Of a DNA stretch of 64,000 nt, positions 1 through 7,614 are shown piece by piece; position 1 is the stretch's first letter, and every line of letters begins with the position of its first letter. This DNA is from Catenulispora sp. MAP5-51 (GTDB lineage: Bacteria > Actinomycetota > Actinomycetes > Streptomycetales > Catenulisporaceae): NCBI RefSeq assembly GCF_041261205.1, contig NZ_JBGCCH010000033.1, forward strand, positions 45,764-109,763, read 5' to 3'. The position numbers and the translations under genes were made by a program. The notes beneath the pieces are model-generated. The model was not told the DNA's origin and made no database searches. It saw only the letters and a program-made list of their open reading frames with translations.

Positions 1-2
1 GG

Positions 3-728
3 ATGACGCCCGAGCAGCGGATCGAGCTGAGCAAGCAGGAGATCGTCAACATCATGTCGATGGGGATCTGGTTCGAGACCATCCTCATGCGCATGCTGCT
101 GAAGATGGCCTATGAGCGGCAGCGGCCCGAGTCCCGGCACGTGCAGTATGCGTACACCGAGGTCGGGGACGAGTGTCGGCACTCGCTGATGTTCATCCGG
201 ATGATCGAGACGGTCGGCGCGCGGCCGTACGGCCGGCCCGGGTATCTCAACACGCTGGGGCGCTATGTCCCGGTGCTGTTGCAGGGGGCGCCGATGTGGG
301 TCGGCACGCTCATGGGCGAGGAGATCGTCGATGTGATGCAGCGCGAGATGATCCGGGACGAGCGCGTGCAGCCGCTGGTGCGGCAGGTGTCGAAGATCCA
401 TGTGATCGAGGAGACGCGGCACGTCAGCTACGCCCGCGAGGCGCTGGCCCGGCGGCTGCCGCGGGCCGGGCGGCTGGAGCGCGGGCACGCGCGGCTGGTC
501 GCCGCGGAGAGCGCGGTGGTGGTCGGCGAGTTCATGGTGAACCCGGCCGTCTACCGGCGGGTCGGCATCGCCGATCCGGAGGCCGCGCGGCTGATGGCCA
601 AGCGGAACCCGCACCACCTGGAGGTGAAGCGGCGGGCGGCGGCGAAGGTGGTGCCGTTCTTCGAGGAGCTCGGGCTGATGGGCGGTCCGACGCTGAAGCG
701 GTGGCGGAAGTCGGGGTTCGTGGACTGA
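3..728 (+). CDS. AurF-family diiron N-oxygenase, 5' end outside window
   Basis: Non-heme diiron oxygenase of the AurF (p-aminobenzoate N-oxygenase) family, which oxidises aryl amines to hydroxylamine or nitro compounds. The ligand pattern is visible: ExxH as E57/H60 (DECRH), E106 or E107 in GEEIVD, and the H-x3-E-x2-H set H133, E137 and H140 (KIHVIEETRH). This spacing matches the AurF ligands H223/E227/H230 as I remember them. The visible 241 residues are shorter than the usual ~300-340, and the first helix pair is missing, so the ATG at position 3 is probably internal and the gene starts before the window. A lone enzyme of this class may serve specialised metabolism or lipid and amine oxidation; the substrate cannot be told. 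Confidence 0.8.
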   Translation: MTPEQRIELSKQEIVNIMSMGIWFETILMRMLLKMAYERQRPESRHVQYAYTEVGDECRHSLMFIRMIETVGARPYGRPGYLNTLGRYVPVLLQGAPMWVGTLMGEEIVDVMQREMIRDERVQPLVRQVSKIHVIEETRHVSYAREALARRLPRAGRLERGHARLVAAESAVVVGEFMVNPAVYRRVGIADPEAARLMAKRNPHHLEVKRRAAAKVVPFFEELGLMGGPTLKRWRKSGFVD

Positions 729-1163
729 GGCCGCAGAGGAAAACGGGGTGCCGGGACCGGTGCCGGACGTGCAGCATGCCGGTGTGACGGATCTTGCTGC
801 TGCGGACGGCGTACCGGATGGCGCCGTGCTGGAGGCGTTCGGGCTGACGGGCACTCCGGTCGTGCTGCCGGGCGGCGAGGGGCGCAGCGTCCTGGTCGGC
901 GATGCGGTGCTGAAGCCGGTCGACGACGTCGAGACGGCAGTGTGGTGCGCGGGGGTGCTCGACCGTGTCGAGGGCGAGGGCTTCCGGGTGCCGCGCCCAT
1001 CGTTCCTCGAACGGCGGGCCCATCGCTGGGCGGTCGGTGACCGGGTGGCGTGGGGCGAGGCGCGCGTCGAACCGCTCGCACCCGTCGCAGACCTCTTTCA
1101 TGCTCTGCAATCGCTGCTCAGACCGGTCCATGCGGTCAACCAGGTGATCCACGGCGATCTCAG

Positions 1164-1195
1164 CGGCAACGTGCTGACCGGCAACGTGCTGACCG
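1164..1195 (+). repeat. 15-bp tandem duplication in the kinase-like pseudogene
   Basis: The unit CGGCAACGTGCTGAC occurs at 1164-1178 and again at 1179-1193, with 2 more matching bases. It adds five codons inside the GDLSGNVL catalytic loop. Confidence 0.9.
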
Positions 1196-1240
1196 CACCA
1201 GGCCGCGTGCCGGCGGTCATCGACTTCTCGCAGTACTGGC

Positions 1241-1254
1241 GTCCGGCGTCCGGC
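1241..1254 (+). repeat. 7-bp frameshifting tandem duplication
   Basis: GTCCGGC is present twice in a row (1241-1247 and 1248-1254). Removing one copy restores a conserved-looking reading frame, so this is the likely lesion that broke the gene. Confidence 0.85.
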
Positions 1255-1315
1255 GGCCTACGCCGACGCGATCGTCGCCTATGTGCGTGGGCTGTAGCGC
1301 GCTTGCCGCCGCCGG

Positions 1316-2353
1316 CTACTGCGGCGTGAGTACGATCCACACCTGGCCGGGGTGGAAGGTCATCGGTTGGCCGCCGAACGTGAAGTTCGTCGGGTCGGCG
1401 TCGGTGGGGCGTGACCAGGTGCCGGTGTAGGAGTCGCCGTCGCGCAGGACCACGGCTTGGCCCGTGCCGACGGTCGGGGCGTAGGGGGAGAGCTGGTCGG
1501 GGACGTCGTGGAAGCCGCGGGGCGAGGTGGTTTCGGCGACCTTCTGCAGCACGATGGTGGGGGCGCCGAGGGGGCCGCCGTCGGTGGTGGAGGCGGCTTT
1601 GCCGTCCATGGCGATCATGTACTCGCCCTTGGCCGCGTTCCAGGTGAAGGTGAAGGATGCCGAGGGCATGCGGGCGGTCGCCGTTGTCGTCGGGACGCCG
1701 CCGGCCGGGGCGGGGCCGAAGTGGAATCCGATGTCCTTGGCGGTCGCGGTGTTCGGGAAGTCGGCCAGGATCTTGGACGGGTTCAGGTACTCGTTGTAGG
1801 GCGCGATGCGGGAGTTGTCACGCGAGAAGGCGGCGCCGTCCTGGTCGGGGCTGGTGTTGAAGACGTTCGCCGAGGCCAGCACCGGCAGGAACACGCTGAG
1901 GGCGCCGGAGTAGGCGAAGTCGACCTTGCCGTACTGCTCCAGGATCGGCAGGTCGCTCTCGCGGGCGCTGCGCACCGGCCCGATCTTGCCGCCGGCCGGG
2001 AGGTGGTTGGAGTCGAACACGGCCAGGAAGCGGGACAGGCCGCCCTCGACCTCGATCGCGTAGACGACGCCGGCGGAGGCCAGGCCGGTCTGCGGGCGCG
2101 CGTAGACGATGTTGTCGATCTTGACGGCCAGGATCTTCCCGGCCGCTCCCGGCAGGCCGGTGAGGGGCGAGACGGCGCCGGCCGTGCTGGGCGAGGTGGT
2201 GTCTGGCGCGGAGACAGGCTGCATGCCGGTCGGCGAGGCCGCGGGCTTCTTGTGGCTGGTGCCGCATGCGGTGGCCGCGAGGCTGAGGGTCGTGGCGCAG
2301 CAGAGCAACGCGATGGCGCGGACTCTGGTCTGAGATCGGGTCGTGGGTCGCAT
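1316..2353 (-). CDS. DUF3048 (YerB-like) lipoprotein
   Basis: Exported lipoprotein of the DUF3048/YerB family, function unknown. The N-terminus has Arg residues, a hydrophobic stretch (AIALLCCATTLSLAAT) and a lipobox ending in Cys (LAATAC). After a Ser/Thr/Pro-rich linker come family signatures: PLTGLPG, ILAVKIDN, ARPQTGL, YAIEVEGGLSRFLAVF, and GPVRSARESD (the G-P-V-R-S-A-R motif). I chose the ATG at 2353 because GGAGG lies 10 bp upstream; an earlier in-frame ATG at 2386 has no such site. About 345 residues, normal for the family. It is convergent with the pseudogene on its left, whose decayed tail overlaps its 3' end. Confidence 0.88.
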   Translation of the reverse strand: MRPTTRSQTRVRAIALLCCATTLSLAATACGTSHKKPAASPTGMQPVSAPDTTSPSTAGAVSPLTGLPGAAGKILAVKIDNIVYARPQTGLASAGVVYAIEVEGGLSRFLAVFDSNHLPAGGKIGPVRSARESDLPILEQYGKVDFAYSGALSVFLPVLASANVFNTSPDQDGAAFSRDNSRIAPYNEYLNPSKILADFPNTATAKDIGFHFGPAPAGGVPTTTATARMPSASFTFTWNAAKGEYMIAMDGKAASTTDGGPLGAPTIVLQKVAETTSPRGFHDVPDQLSPYAPTVGTGQAVVLRDGDSYTGTWSRPTDADPTNFTFGGQPMTFHPGQVWIVLTPQ

Positions 2354-2418
2354 GGGACGGTCTTCCTCCCCGCCGGTGCTGTGCACTGCAGCGACGTCTT
2401 GCCCTTACCCGATTTGCC

Positions 2419-3726
2419 TCACATCGATGCAGGTGGCCAGTTCACGGCCAGCCGGACATGCTTCCTGGCGACGAGCAGGTCGGCCTGCGGCACCGGGGCG
2501 TCGATCGGCCAGGCGGTGATCACCGGGCCTGGGCCCAGCCGCTGGTCGTCGTTCCACGCGGTGATGCCGGCCGCCAGCTCCGCGGCCAGCGCGTCGGCGT
2601 CCGGCCCGAAGGCGTGCGCCCCGAGTTCGATCCGGCCGTCGGGGCTGGGGCGCGCGATGAGGTGCGCGAAGCCGGTGGCCGTGGCGACCGCCGGGGTGGC
2701 GACGGCCAGCGCCGGCTCGAGCGGCTCGGTGCCCGGAGCGCCCGGCGGGCCGGGAACGGCCGGGGCGCCGGGGACCACGACGGTGAGCTGGCAGTACCCC
2801 GGGAAGGCAGTGGCCAGCCACAGCGGCAAGGTGTCCCACGGCTCCCAGCGCCACACCCGGATCCCGGACCACCGCTCGGCACGCGGCGTCCGCAGGTGCG
2901 CCTCGATCCGCGCGGCGTCGGGGATGGCGCGCAGGTCGTCGGCGTCGACGACGAGGTCGCCGTCGTTGAGCGCGAGTCCTTCCTCGGCGTGGCTGCCGGT
3001 GCCCTGCATCTTCACGAACCCGCACAGCTGCGTGGAACGGCTGACCAGGTGGTCGTCCTCGCGGTCGAAGGCGATGGAGCGGGTCATGCCGTGCAGCAGC
3101 AGCGGCACGACGACGCGCCCGCGCGGCGTCAGCTGCCCGATCCAGGCCGACGGCAGATCCCAGGCCTCGACCGTCACCACGATGCGGTCGTACGGCGCAC
3201 CGGCGGCGACCCCGTCCTCCGCATCGGCGGTCACCACGCGCACGTCGGCATAGCCGGCCTCGTCCAGGCAGCGCCGAGCACGCTCGGTGACCGCCGGATC
3301 GATGTCGATGGTGGTCACCTCGCCGTCGGGCCCTGCCAGCTCGGCCATGAGCGCGGCGTTGTACCCGCCCGACCCGATCTCCAGCAGCCGCATCCCGGGC
3401 TGGATGGAGGCCTGCTCCAGCATGATCGCCTGGATGTCCGGCGCGCTCACCGAGCTTGTCGGCACTCCGGACCGGTCACGCTTCACGAACACGACCTGGT
3501 TCGCGTACGCCTGCTCCAGCGACAGCCCCGGCGTGAAGACGTGGCGCGGCACGGCCCGCACGGCGGCCGCGACCTCGGGCGTGGTGACGGCGCCCTCGGC
3601 CACGAGGCGGTCGGCGAGGCGGTCGCGGAAGACGGCGGCCCGCGCGTCGTCGGCGCGGGCGTAGCCGTCCTGCCCGTCCTCGTTCCCGTTCCCGTTCCCG
3701 TCCTGGTCCGGATCGGCCATCGCCAC
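2419..3726 (-). CDS. PCMT-fold methyltransferase, FxLD-system type
   Basis: SAM-dependent methyltransferase related to protein-L-isoaspartate O-methyltransferases, most like the 'methyltransferase, FxLD system' family linked to lanthipeptide clusters. Motif I is MRLLEIGSGGYNAAL, motif II TTIDIDP, followed by YDRIVVT and LTPRGRVVVPL, the usual PCMT order. An N-terminal helix (RDRLADRLVAEGAVTTPEVAAAVRAVPRHVF) precedes it. A C-terminal ~200-residue extension of unknown role is also typical. The likely start is the GTG at 3726, 8 bases after GAGGAGG; the GTG at 3735 overlaps that ribosome site. No dehydratase, cyclase or FxLD precursor is nearby. It is the last gene of an operon with an MFS exporter and an unknown protein. 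Confidence 0.75.
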   Translation of the reverse strand: MAMADPDQDGNGNGNEDGQDGYARADDARAAVFRDRLADRLVAEGAVTTPEVAAAVRAVPRHVFTPGLSLEQAYANQVVFVKRDRSGVPTSSVSAPDIQAIMLEQASIQPGMRLLEIGSGGYNAALMAELAGPDGEVTTIDIDPAVTERARRCLDEAGYADVRVVTADAEDGVAAGAPYDRIVVTVEAWDLPSAWIGQLTPRGRVVVPLLLHGMTRSIAFDREDDHLVSRSTQLCGFVKMQGTGSHAEEGLALNDGDLVVDADDLRAIPDAARIEAHLRTPRAERWSGIRVWRWEPWDTLPLWLATAFPGYCQLTVVVPGAPAVPGPPGAPGTEPLEPALAVATPAVATATGFAHLIARPSPDGRIELGAHAFGPDADALAAELAAGITAWNDDQRLGPGPVITAWPIDAPVPQADLLVARKHVRLAVNWPPASM

Positions 3727-3744
3727 CAAAGCCACCTCCTCGCA

Positions 3745-4353
3745 TCAGCCTTCTTCCCCAGAGGCATAGAGCGAGTACGCCTTTTCATAGTTTGTTCCCT
3801 CCTCCGGGTGCTGCGGCAGCGCGGGATGCGGTCGGCGGCCGCCGTGCGCGATGGTCCGGACCGCGCCTCGGCTCAGAGGGTGCGCACGGCGCTCGCGCAG
3901 GACCCAGCCGCGCAAGGTCGACTCGTGGCCGGGCGCGGCGTGGCAGGGATCGCGGCAGCTGCGCAGCAGCAGGGCGATCGGGGCCCCGGTGAGGGCGCCG
4001 AGGACCAGCAGGCCGCCGAAGGTGGTGCCGGCGCCTTCGCGGTCGGTCAGGCAGCGGCGGCCGTGGCGGGCCAGGGCCAGGTCCGCCGCCAGGCCCGGGT
4101 CGGGGCCTCGGGCGTGGGCCAGGCAGGTGGCCAGATGGTCGCCTTCGGGGGCGGTGCGCGCCAGGCGGTCCACGAGGTCGGCGGCCAGGTGGCGGGCGGT
4201 GTCGATGGCGGCCAGCGGGTCCGGTTCGGTCTCGGCCGCGTCCCAGATCGCACGGCCGGCTCGGCGGCGGACCTGGTCGGGGTGCCGGGTCCAGCCTTCG
4301 GTGGTGGTGGTGGTGGTGGCGGTGCGAGCGGCGGCGGCTTCAGCGGCGGTCAT
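3745..4353 (-). CDS. hypothetical protein between exporter and methyltransferase
   Basis: I do not recognise this 202-residue protein. It is likely real: the ATG at 4353 follows AGGAGG by 6 bases and starts 2 bases after the stop of the MFS gene, and its own stop lies just before the methyltransferase start. Residues 1-20 are Ala/Thr-rich with a run of six Thr. Residues 25-100 are Arg/Asp/Ala-rich helix. Residues 112-130 form a possible single hydrophobic segment (GGLLVLGALTGAPIALLL), followed by RSCRDPC and a His/Arg/Pro-rich tail. The last ~15 codons are noticeably AT-richer than the rest. In another frame an ATG at 3788 also has a good GGAGGAGGG site, so the 3' half could encode something different. 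Confidence 0.5.
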   Translation of the reverse strand: MTAAEAAAARTATTTTTTEGWTRHPDQVRRRAGRAIWDAAETEPDPLAAIDTARHLAADLVDRLARTAPEGDHLATCLAHARGPDPGLAADLALARHGRRCLTDREGAGTTFGGLLVLGALTGAPIALLLRSCRDPCHAAPGHESTLRGWVLRERRAHPLSRGAVRTIAHGGRRPHPALPQHPEEGTNYEKAYSLYASGEEG

Positions 4354-4355
4354 GG

Positions 4356-5696
4356 TCAGCCTCCTGACGGTGAGGGTGAGGGAGAGGGTGAGGGCTGGGG
4401 CTGGGGCTGGGGCTGGGGCGAGTTCGAGGGCGAAGGTTCGATCACTGTTTCGATCACCGTAGCGGAGGCTTCCGACAAGTCCGCATCTTCCAGGTCAAGA
4501 CGCCGCACAGCGGGCAAAGCGAGCATCAGCGCGACCGTCGCGAACTGGAACACCGCCCCGAACGCCAGGAACGCCCCCACCCCGAACGCCGACCCCAAGG
4601 GCCCTGCGATCACCAGGCCGAGCGGCCCGAGCGCGAACGCGCCCAGCGTCTGGTACGCCGTGATCCGCCCCAGCACCTCGACCGGCACGCGCTGTTGCAG
4701 CACCGTGGTGTCCAGTGCCGACCCGACCGCGCCGCCGACGCCGGTGACCGCCGCCGCGGCGCACACGAACGGCAGCGACAGGCTGCTGGCCAGCAGCGCC
4801 GGGGTGAACACGTACCCGAACGTGGCGACCACCGAGATCAGGAACGGCCGCCTGGGCCTGCGTCCCAGCAGCGCCAGCCCGCCCAGGATCGACCCGGCGC
4901 TGTTCGCGGCCAGCACCAGCCCCCAGGCCCCGGCCCCGCCCAGCCGGTGCTCGGCCACCACCGGCCCCAGCACCAGGTACGGCGCCCACACCAGCGCGTT
5001 GAAGAACCCGAACTGCACCGTCGTGAGCCACAGCCAGGTCCGGGAGCGGAACTCGTCCCAGCCCTCCCGCAGGTCCCTGATGATCGTGGACCGCTCGCCG
5101 GGCTCGGGCTGCGGCACGTGCGCCAGCCGCAGCAGCACCACGATGCTCACCGCGTAGCTGGCGCTGTCGAAGTACAACACCGACGCCGGCCCCGCGGCCC
5201 CGCCGAGGACCGCCGCGATCATCCCGCCGAGCGCCGGCCCCGCCACCCCCGCGCTGGACACCGCGACGCTGAGCAGCGCGTTGGCGTCGCCGCGCCGGCC
5301 GGCCGGGATCAGCCGGGGGATCAGCGCCTGTAGCGACGGGCTGAATACGCCCTCGCCGATGCCGGACAGCACCGACACCGCGATCATCGCGGTCAGCGTG
5401 GCGTGCCCGGTGAGCACCAGCAGGCCGAACGCGGCCTGCGCCCCGCAGCGCAGCAGGTCCGAGGCGATCATCACCGGCCGCCCGCCGAGCCGGTCGGCGA
5501 ACACCCCGCCGAGCACCAGGAGCAGCACCACCGGCACGATGCGCGCGGCCATCACCCACCCCAGCCCGCCCGGCCCCACGCCGGTGTGCAGCACGGCGAA
5601 CGCGATGGCCACCGGGGCCATGGCGCTGCCGAGCTTGGAGGTCAGGTAGCCGGTGAAGAACCAGCGGAAATCCTTGTCCGCGAGCGCGGAGAACAT
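4356..5696 (-). CDS. MFS exporter (MFS_3, EntS-like)
   Basis: Major facilitator with about 12 hydrophobic segments, in the MFS_3/EntS group that exports siderophores, drugs or natural products. It opens with FSALADKDFRWFFTGYLTSKLGSAMAP, typical of this group, and has the loop 2-3 motif GGVFADRLGGRPVMI. The C-terminus ends in a low-complexity Pro/Gln/Ser tail made by hexanucleotide repeats (about 4370-4425). I prefer the ATG at 5696, with AGGTG six bases upstream, over a TTG at 5741. Its stop is 2 bases before the next gene, so it leads a three-gene operon. The upstream neighbour is divergent, and the shared intergenic region holds a 14-bp inverted repeat. Confidence 0.85.
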   Translation of the reverse strand: MFSALADKDFRWFFTGYLTSKLGSAMAPVAIAFAVLHTGVGPGGLGWVMAARIVPVVLLLVLGGVFADRLGGRPVMIASDLLRCGAQAAFGLLVLTGHATLTAMIAVSVLSGIGEGVFSPSLQALIPRLIPAGRRGDANALLSVAVSSAGVAGPALGGMIAAVLGGAAGPASVLYFDSASYAVSIVVLLRLAHVPQPEPGERSTIIRDLREGWDEFRSRTWLWLTTVQFGFFNALVWAPYLVLGPVVAEHRLGGAGAWGLVLAANSAGSILGGLALLGRRPRRPFLISVVATFGYVFTPALLASSLSLPFVCAAAAVTGVGGAVGSALDTTVLQQRVPVEVLGRITAYQTLGAFALGPLGLVIAGPLGSAFGVGAFLAFGAVFQFATVALMLALPAVRRLDLEDADLSEASATVIETVIEPSPSNSPQPQPQPQPSPSPSPSPSGG

Positions 5697-5797
5697 TCGA
5701 GACACCTGCGGAGCGTGACCGGTCCGCGATCGGCGGCTCAAGAGTTTTCTGCGCTAAAGTTGAGTCTCTTTGCCTAAAGGTTATAAGGGCGGACTTC

Positions 5798-5886
5798 TAC
5801 CGCAGTAAACACCCTCGTTCACCTGCCGTATTACACTTCCTGGAAAGCGGTCAGAGGGAGGGGACAGGAACATGTTTACTGCGGTA
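5798..5886. repeat. 14-bp perfect inverted repeat flanking the recombinase-like gene start
   Basis: TACCGCAGTAAACA (5798-5811) and its exact complement TGTTTACTGCGGTA (5873-5886) are separated by 61 bases. The right arm includes the start codon of the recombinase-like gene (ATG 5872-5874). The space between holds the presumed promoter and ribosome site (GAGGGAGGGG). It may be an operator pair, or binding arms of the recombinase itself. Confidence 0.8.
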
Positions 5887-6699
5887 ACTCCGGAACTCGC
5901 ACCACCGGTCGAATACGCGGTCGCGGTTGAGCGCTTCCTGGCCTCGGCGGGCCTGAGCGCGGCCTCCCAGCGCGTGTACCGGATCGCGCTGACCACCTGG
6001 GCCTGGATGCTGGTCGACCGCGCATCGCCGGTCGGCCCGGCCCGCCGCGGCGCGCCGGCGCCGGTGGTCCCGCTCGGGCTGCTCGACAGCGTCTCCGCGC
6101 CGGCGCGCCTGGAAGCCGGGTTCGCAGCCCGCGAAGCGGCGGTCGGGGCCCGCACCGCGAACCGCGAACTGGCGATCCTGCGCAGCGCCCTGTCCTGGTG
6201 GCGGGCGCGCGAGTGGGTCGCCTGCGACCCCACGGCCGCGATCCGCCGGCGCGCCGCGACCGCCCCGGGCGTCGAGCCGCTGACCGACGAGCAGGCCCGC
6301 GCCGTCCTGCGCCTGCCCGTACCGCTGCGCGAGCAGGCACTGTGGCACGCGGTCTACGACAGCGGCGGCGGCATCGAGCGCATCCTCGCCCTCGACGTCC
6401 ACGACCTCGACCCGAACCGCCGCCGCACCCACCCCCGCCTGCCCGGCGAACCCCTGCACTGGCGGGCCGCGACCGGAGGCCTGCTGGCGATCCTCGCCGC
6501 GGGCCGCCCCTCCGGACCCCTGTTCCTCACCGACCGGCGCGCGCCGGCGGACACCCCCGCGCGCGACCGGTGCGCCGTGACCGGCCGCGGACGCCTGTCC
6601 TACCGGCGTGCCGCGGAGCTGTTCACGGCCGCGACGCAGAGCCTTGACCCCGCCGGCCGGGGCTGGACGCTGCGCCAGCTGCGCCGGGAATTGAGCTGA
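5872..6699 (+). CDS. tyrosine-recombinase-like protein lacking catalytic residues
   Basis: Residues ~15-130 resemble the SAM-like core-binding domain of phage-type integrases (VAVERFLASAGLSAASQRVYRIALTTWAWML, then TANRELAILRSALSWWRAREWVACDPTAAIRR). Residues ~140-270 resemble the catalytic domain. The usual GLR-x2-E region reads GGGIERILALDVHDLD, the expected H-x-x-R box reads WTLRQLRR with Arg in place of His, and the protein stops seven residues later, before any catalytic Tyr. It is therefore unlikely to cut DNA and may act as a DNA-binding regulator or be a 3'-truncated relic. ATG 5872 follows GGGAGGGGACAGGA. The 14-bp inverted repeat at its start is a candidate binding site. Confidence 0.7.
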   Translation: MFTAVTPELAPPVEYAVAVERFLASAGLSAASQRVYRIALTTWAWMLVDRASPVGPARRGAPAPVVPLGLLDSVSAPARLEAGFAAREAAVGARTANRELAILRSALSWWRAREWVACDPTAAIRRRAATAPGVEPLTDEQARAVLRLPVPLREQALWHAVYDSGGGIERILALDVHDLDPNRRRTHPRLPGEPLHWRAATGGLLAILAAGRPSGPLFLTDRRAPADTPARDRCAVTGRGRLSYRRAAELFTAATQSLDPAGRGWTLRQLRRELS

Positions 6700-6731
6700 C
6701 GCGCCGCCGGCCGCGTGCCAGGCTGCTGCGG

Positions 6732-7514
<783 letters not shown>

Positions 7515-7614
7515 GTGCACTTAAAGCCGCGTCCTCCGCTGGACGGGTGATTCAGCTCCGCAGCCCCCCCGCGCCGCGTTAAAGCCTCCGGCCAGCGGGT
7601 GCATAAGGGGACCT

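Larger units (their letters stand above)
748..1329 (+). pseudogene. TIGR02569-like kinase-fold protein, frameshifted and truncated
   Basis: The frame from GTG 748 reads like the actinobacterial TIGR02569 family (aminoglycoside-phosphotransferase-like fold): VLVGDAVLKPVDD near residue 50, then IHGDLSGNVL (catalytic loop) and PAVIDFSQYWRPA (metal-binding Asp). After YWRPA the frame is broken. A 7-bp tandem duplication (GTCCGGC twice, 1241-1254) shifts it. With one copy removed the text continues as AYADAIVAYVRGL and stops at 1296. Even so, the C-terminal ~70 residues of the family are absent. A 15-bp in-frame duplication at 1164-1193 doubles LTGNV in the catalytic loop. The shifted tail runs into the convergent lipoprotein gene. 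Probably a decayed gene; a sequencing error would explain the 7-bp unit but not the missing C-terminus. Confidence 0.7.

Noticed and set aside
1457..3253. A 598-codon plus-strand open frame
   Set aside because: It is antisense to the DUF3048 lipoprotein and the methyltransferase.
2458..5157. An 899-codon plus-strand open frame
   Set aside because: It is antisense to the methyltransferase, the unknown protein and the MFS gene, which have ribosome sites and couplings.
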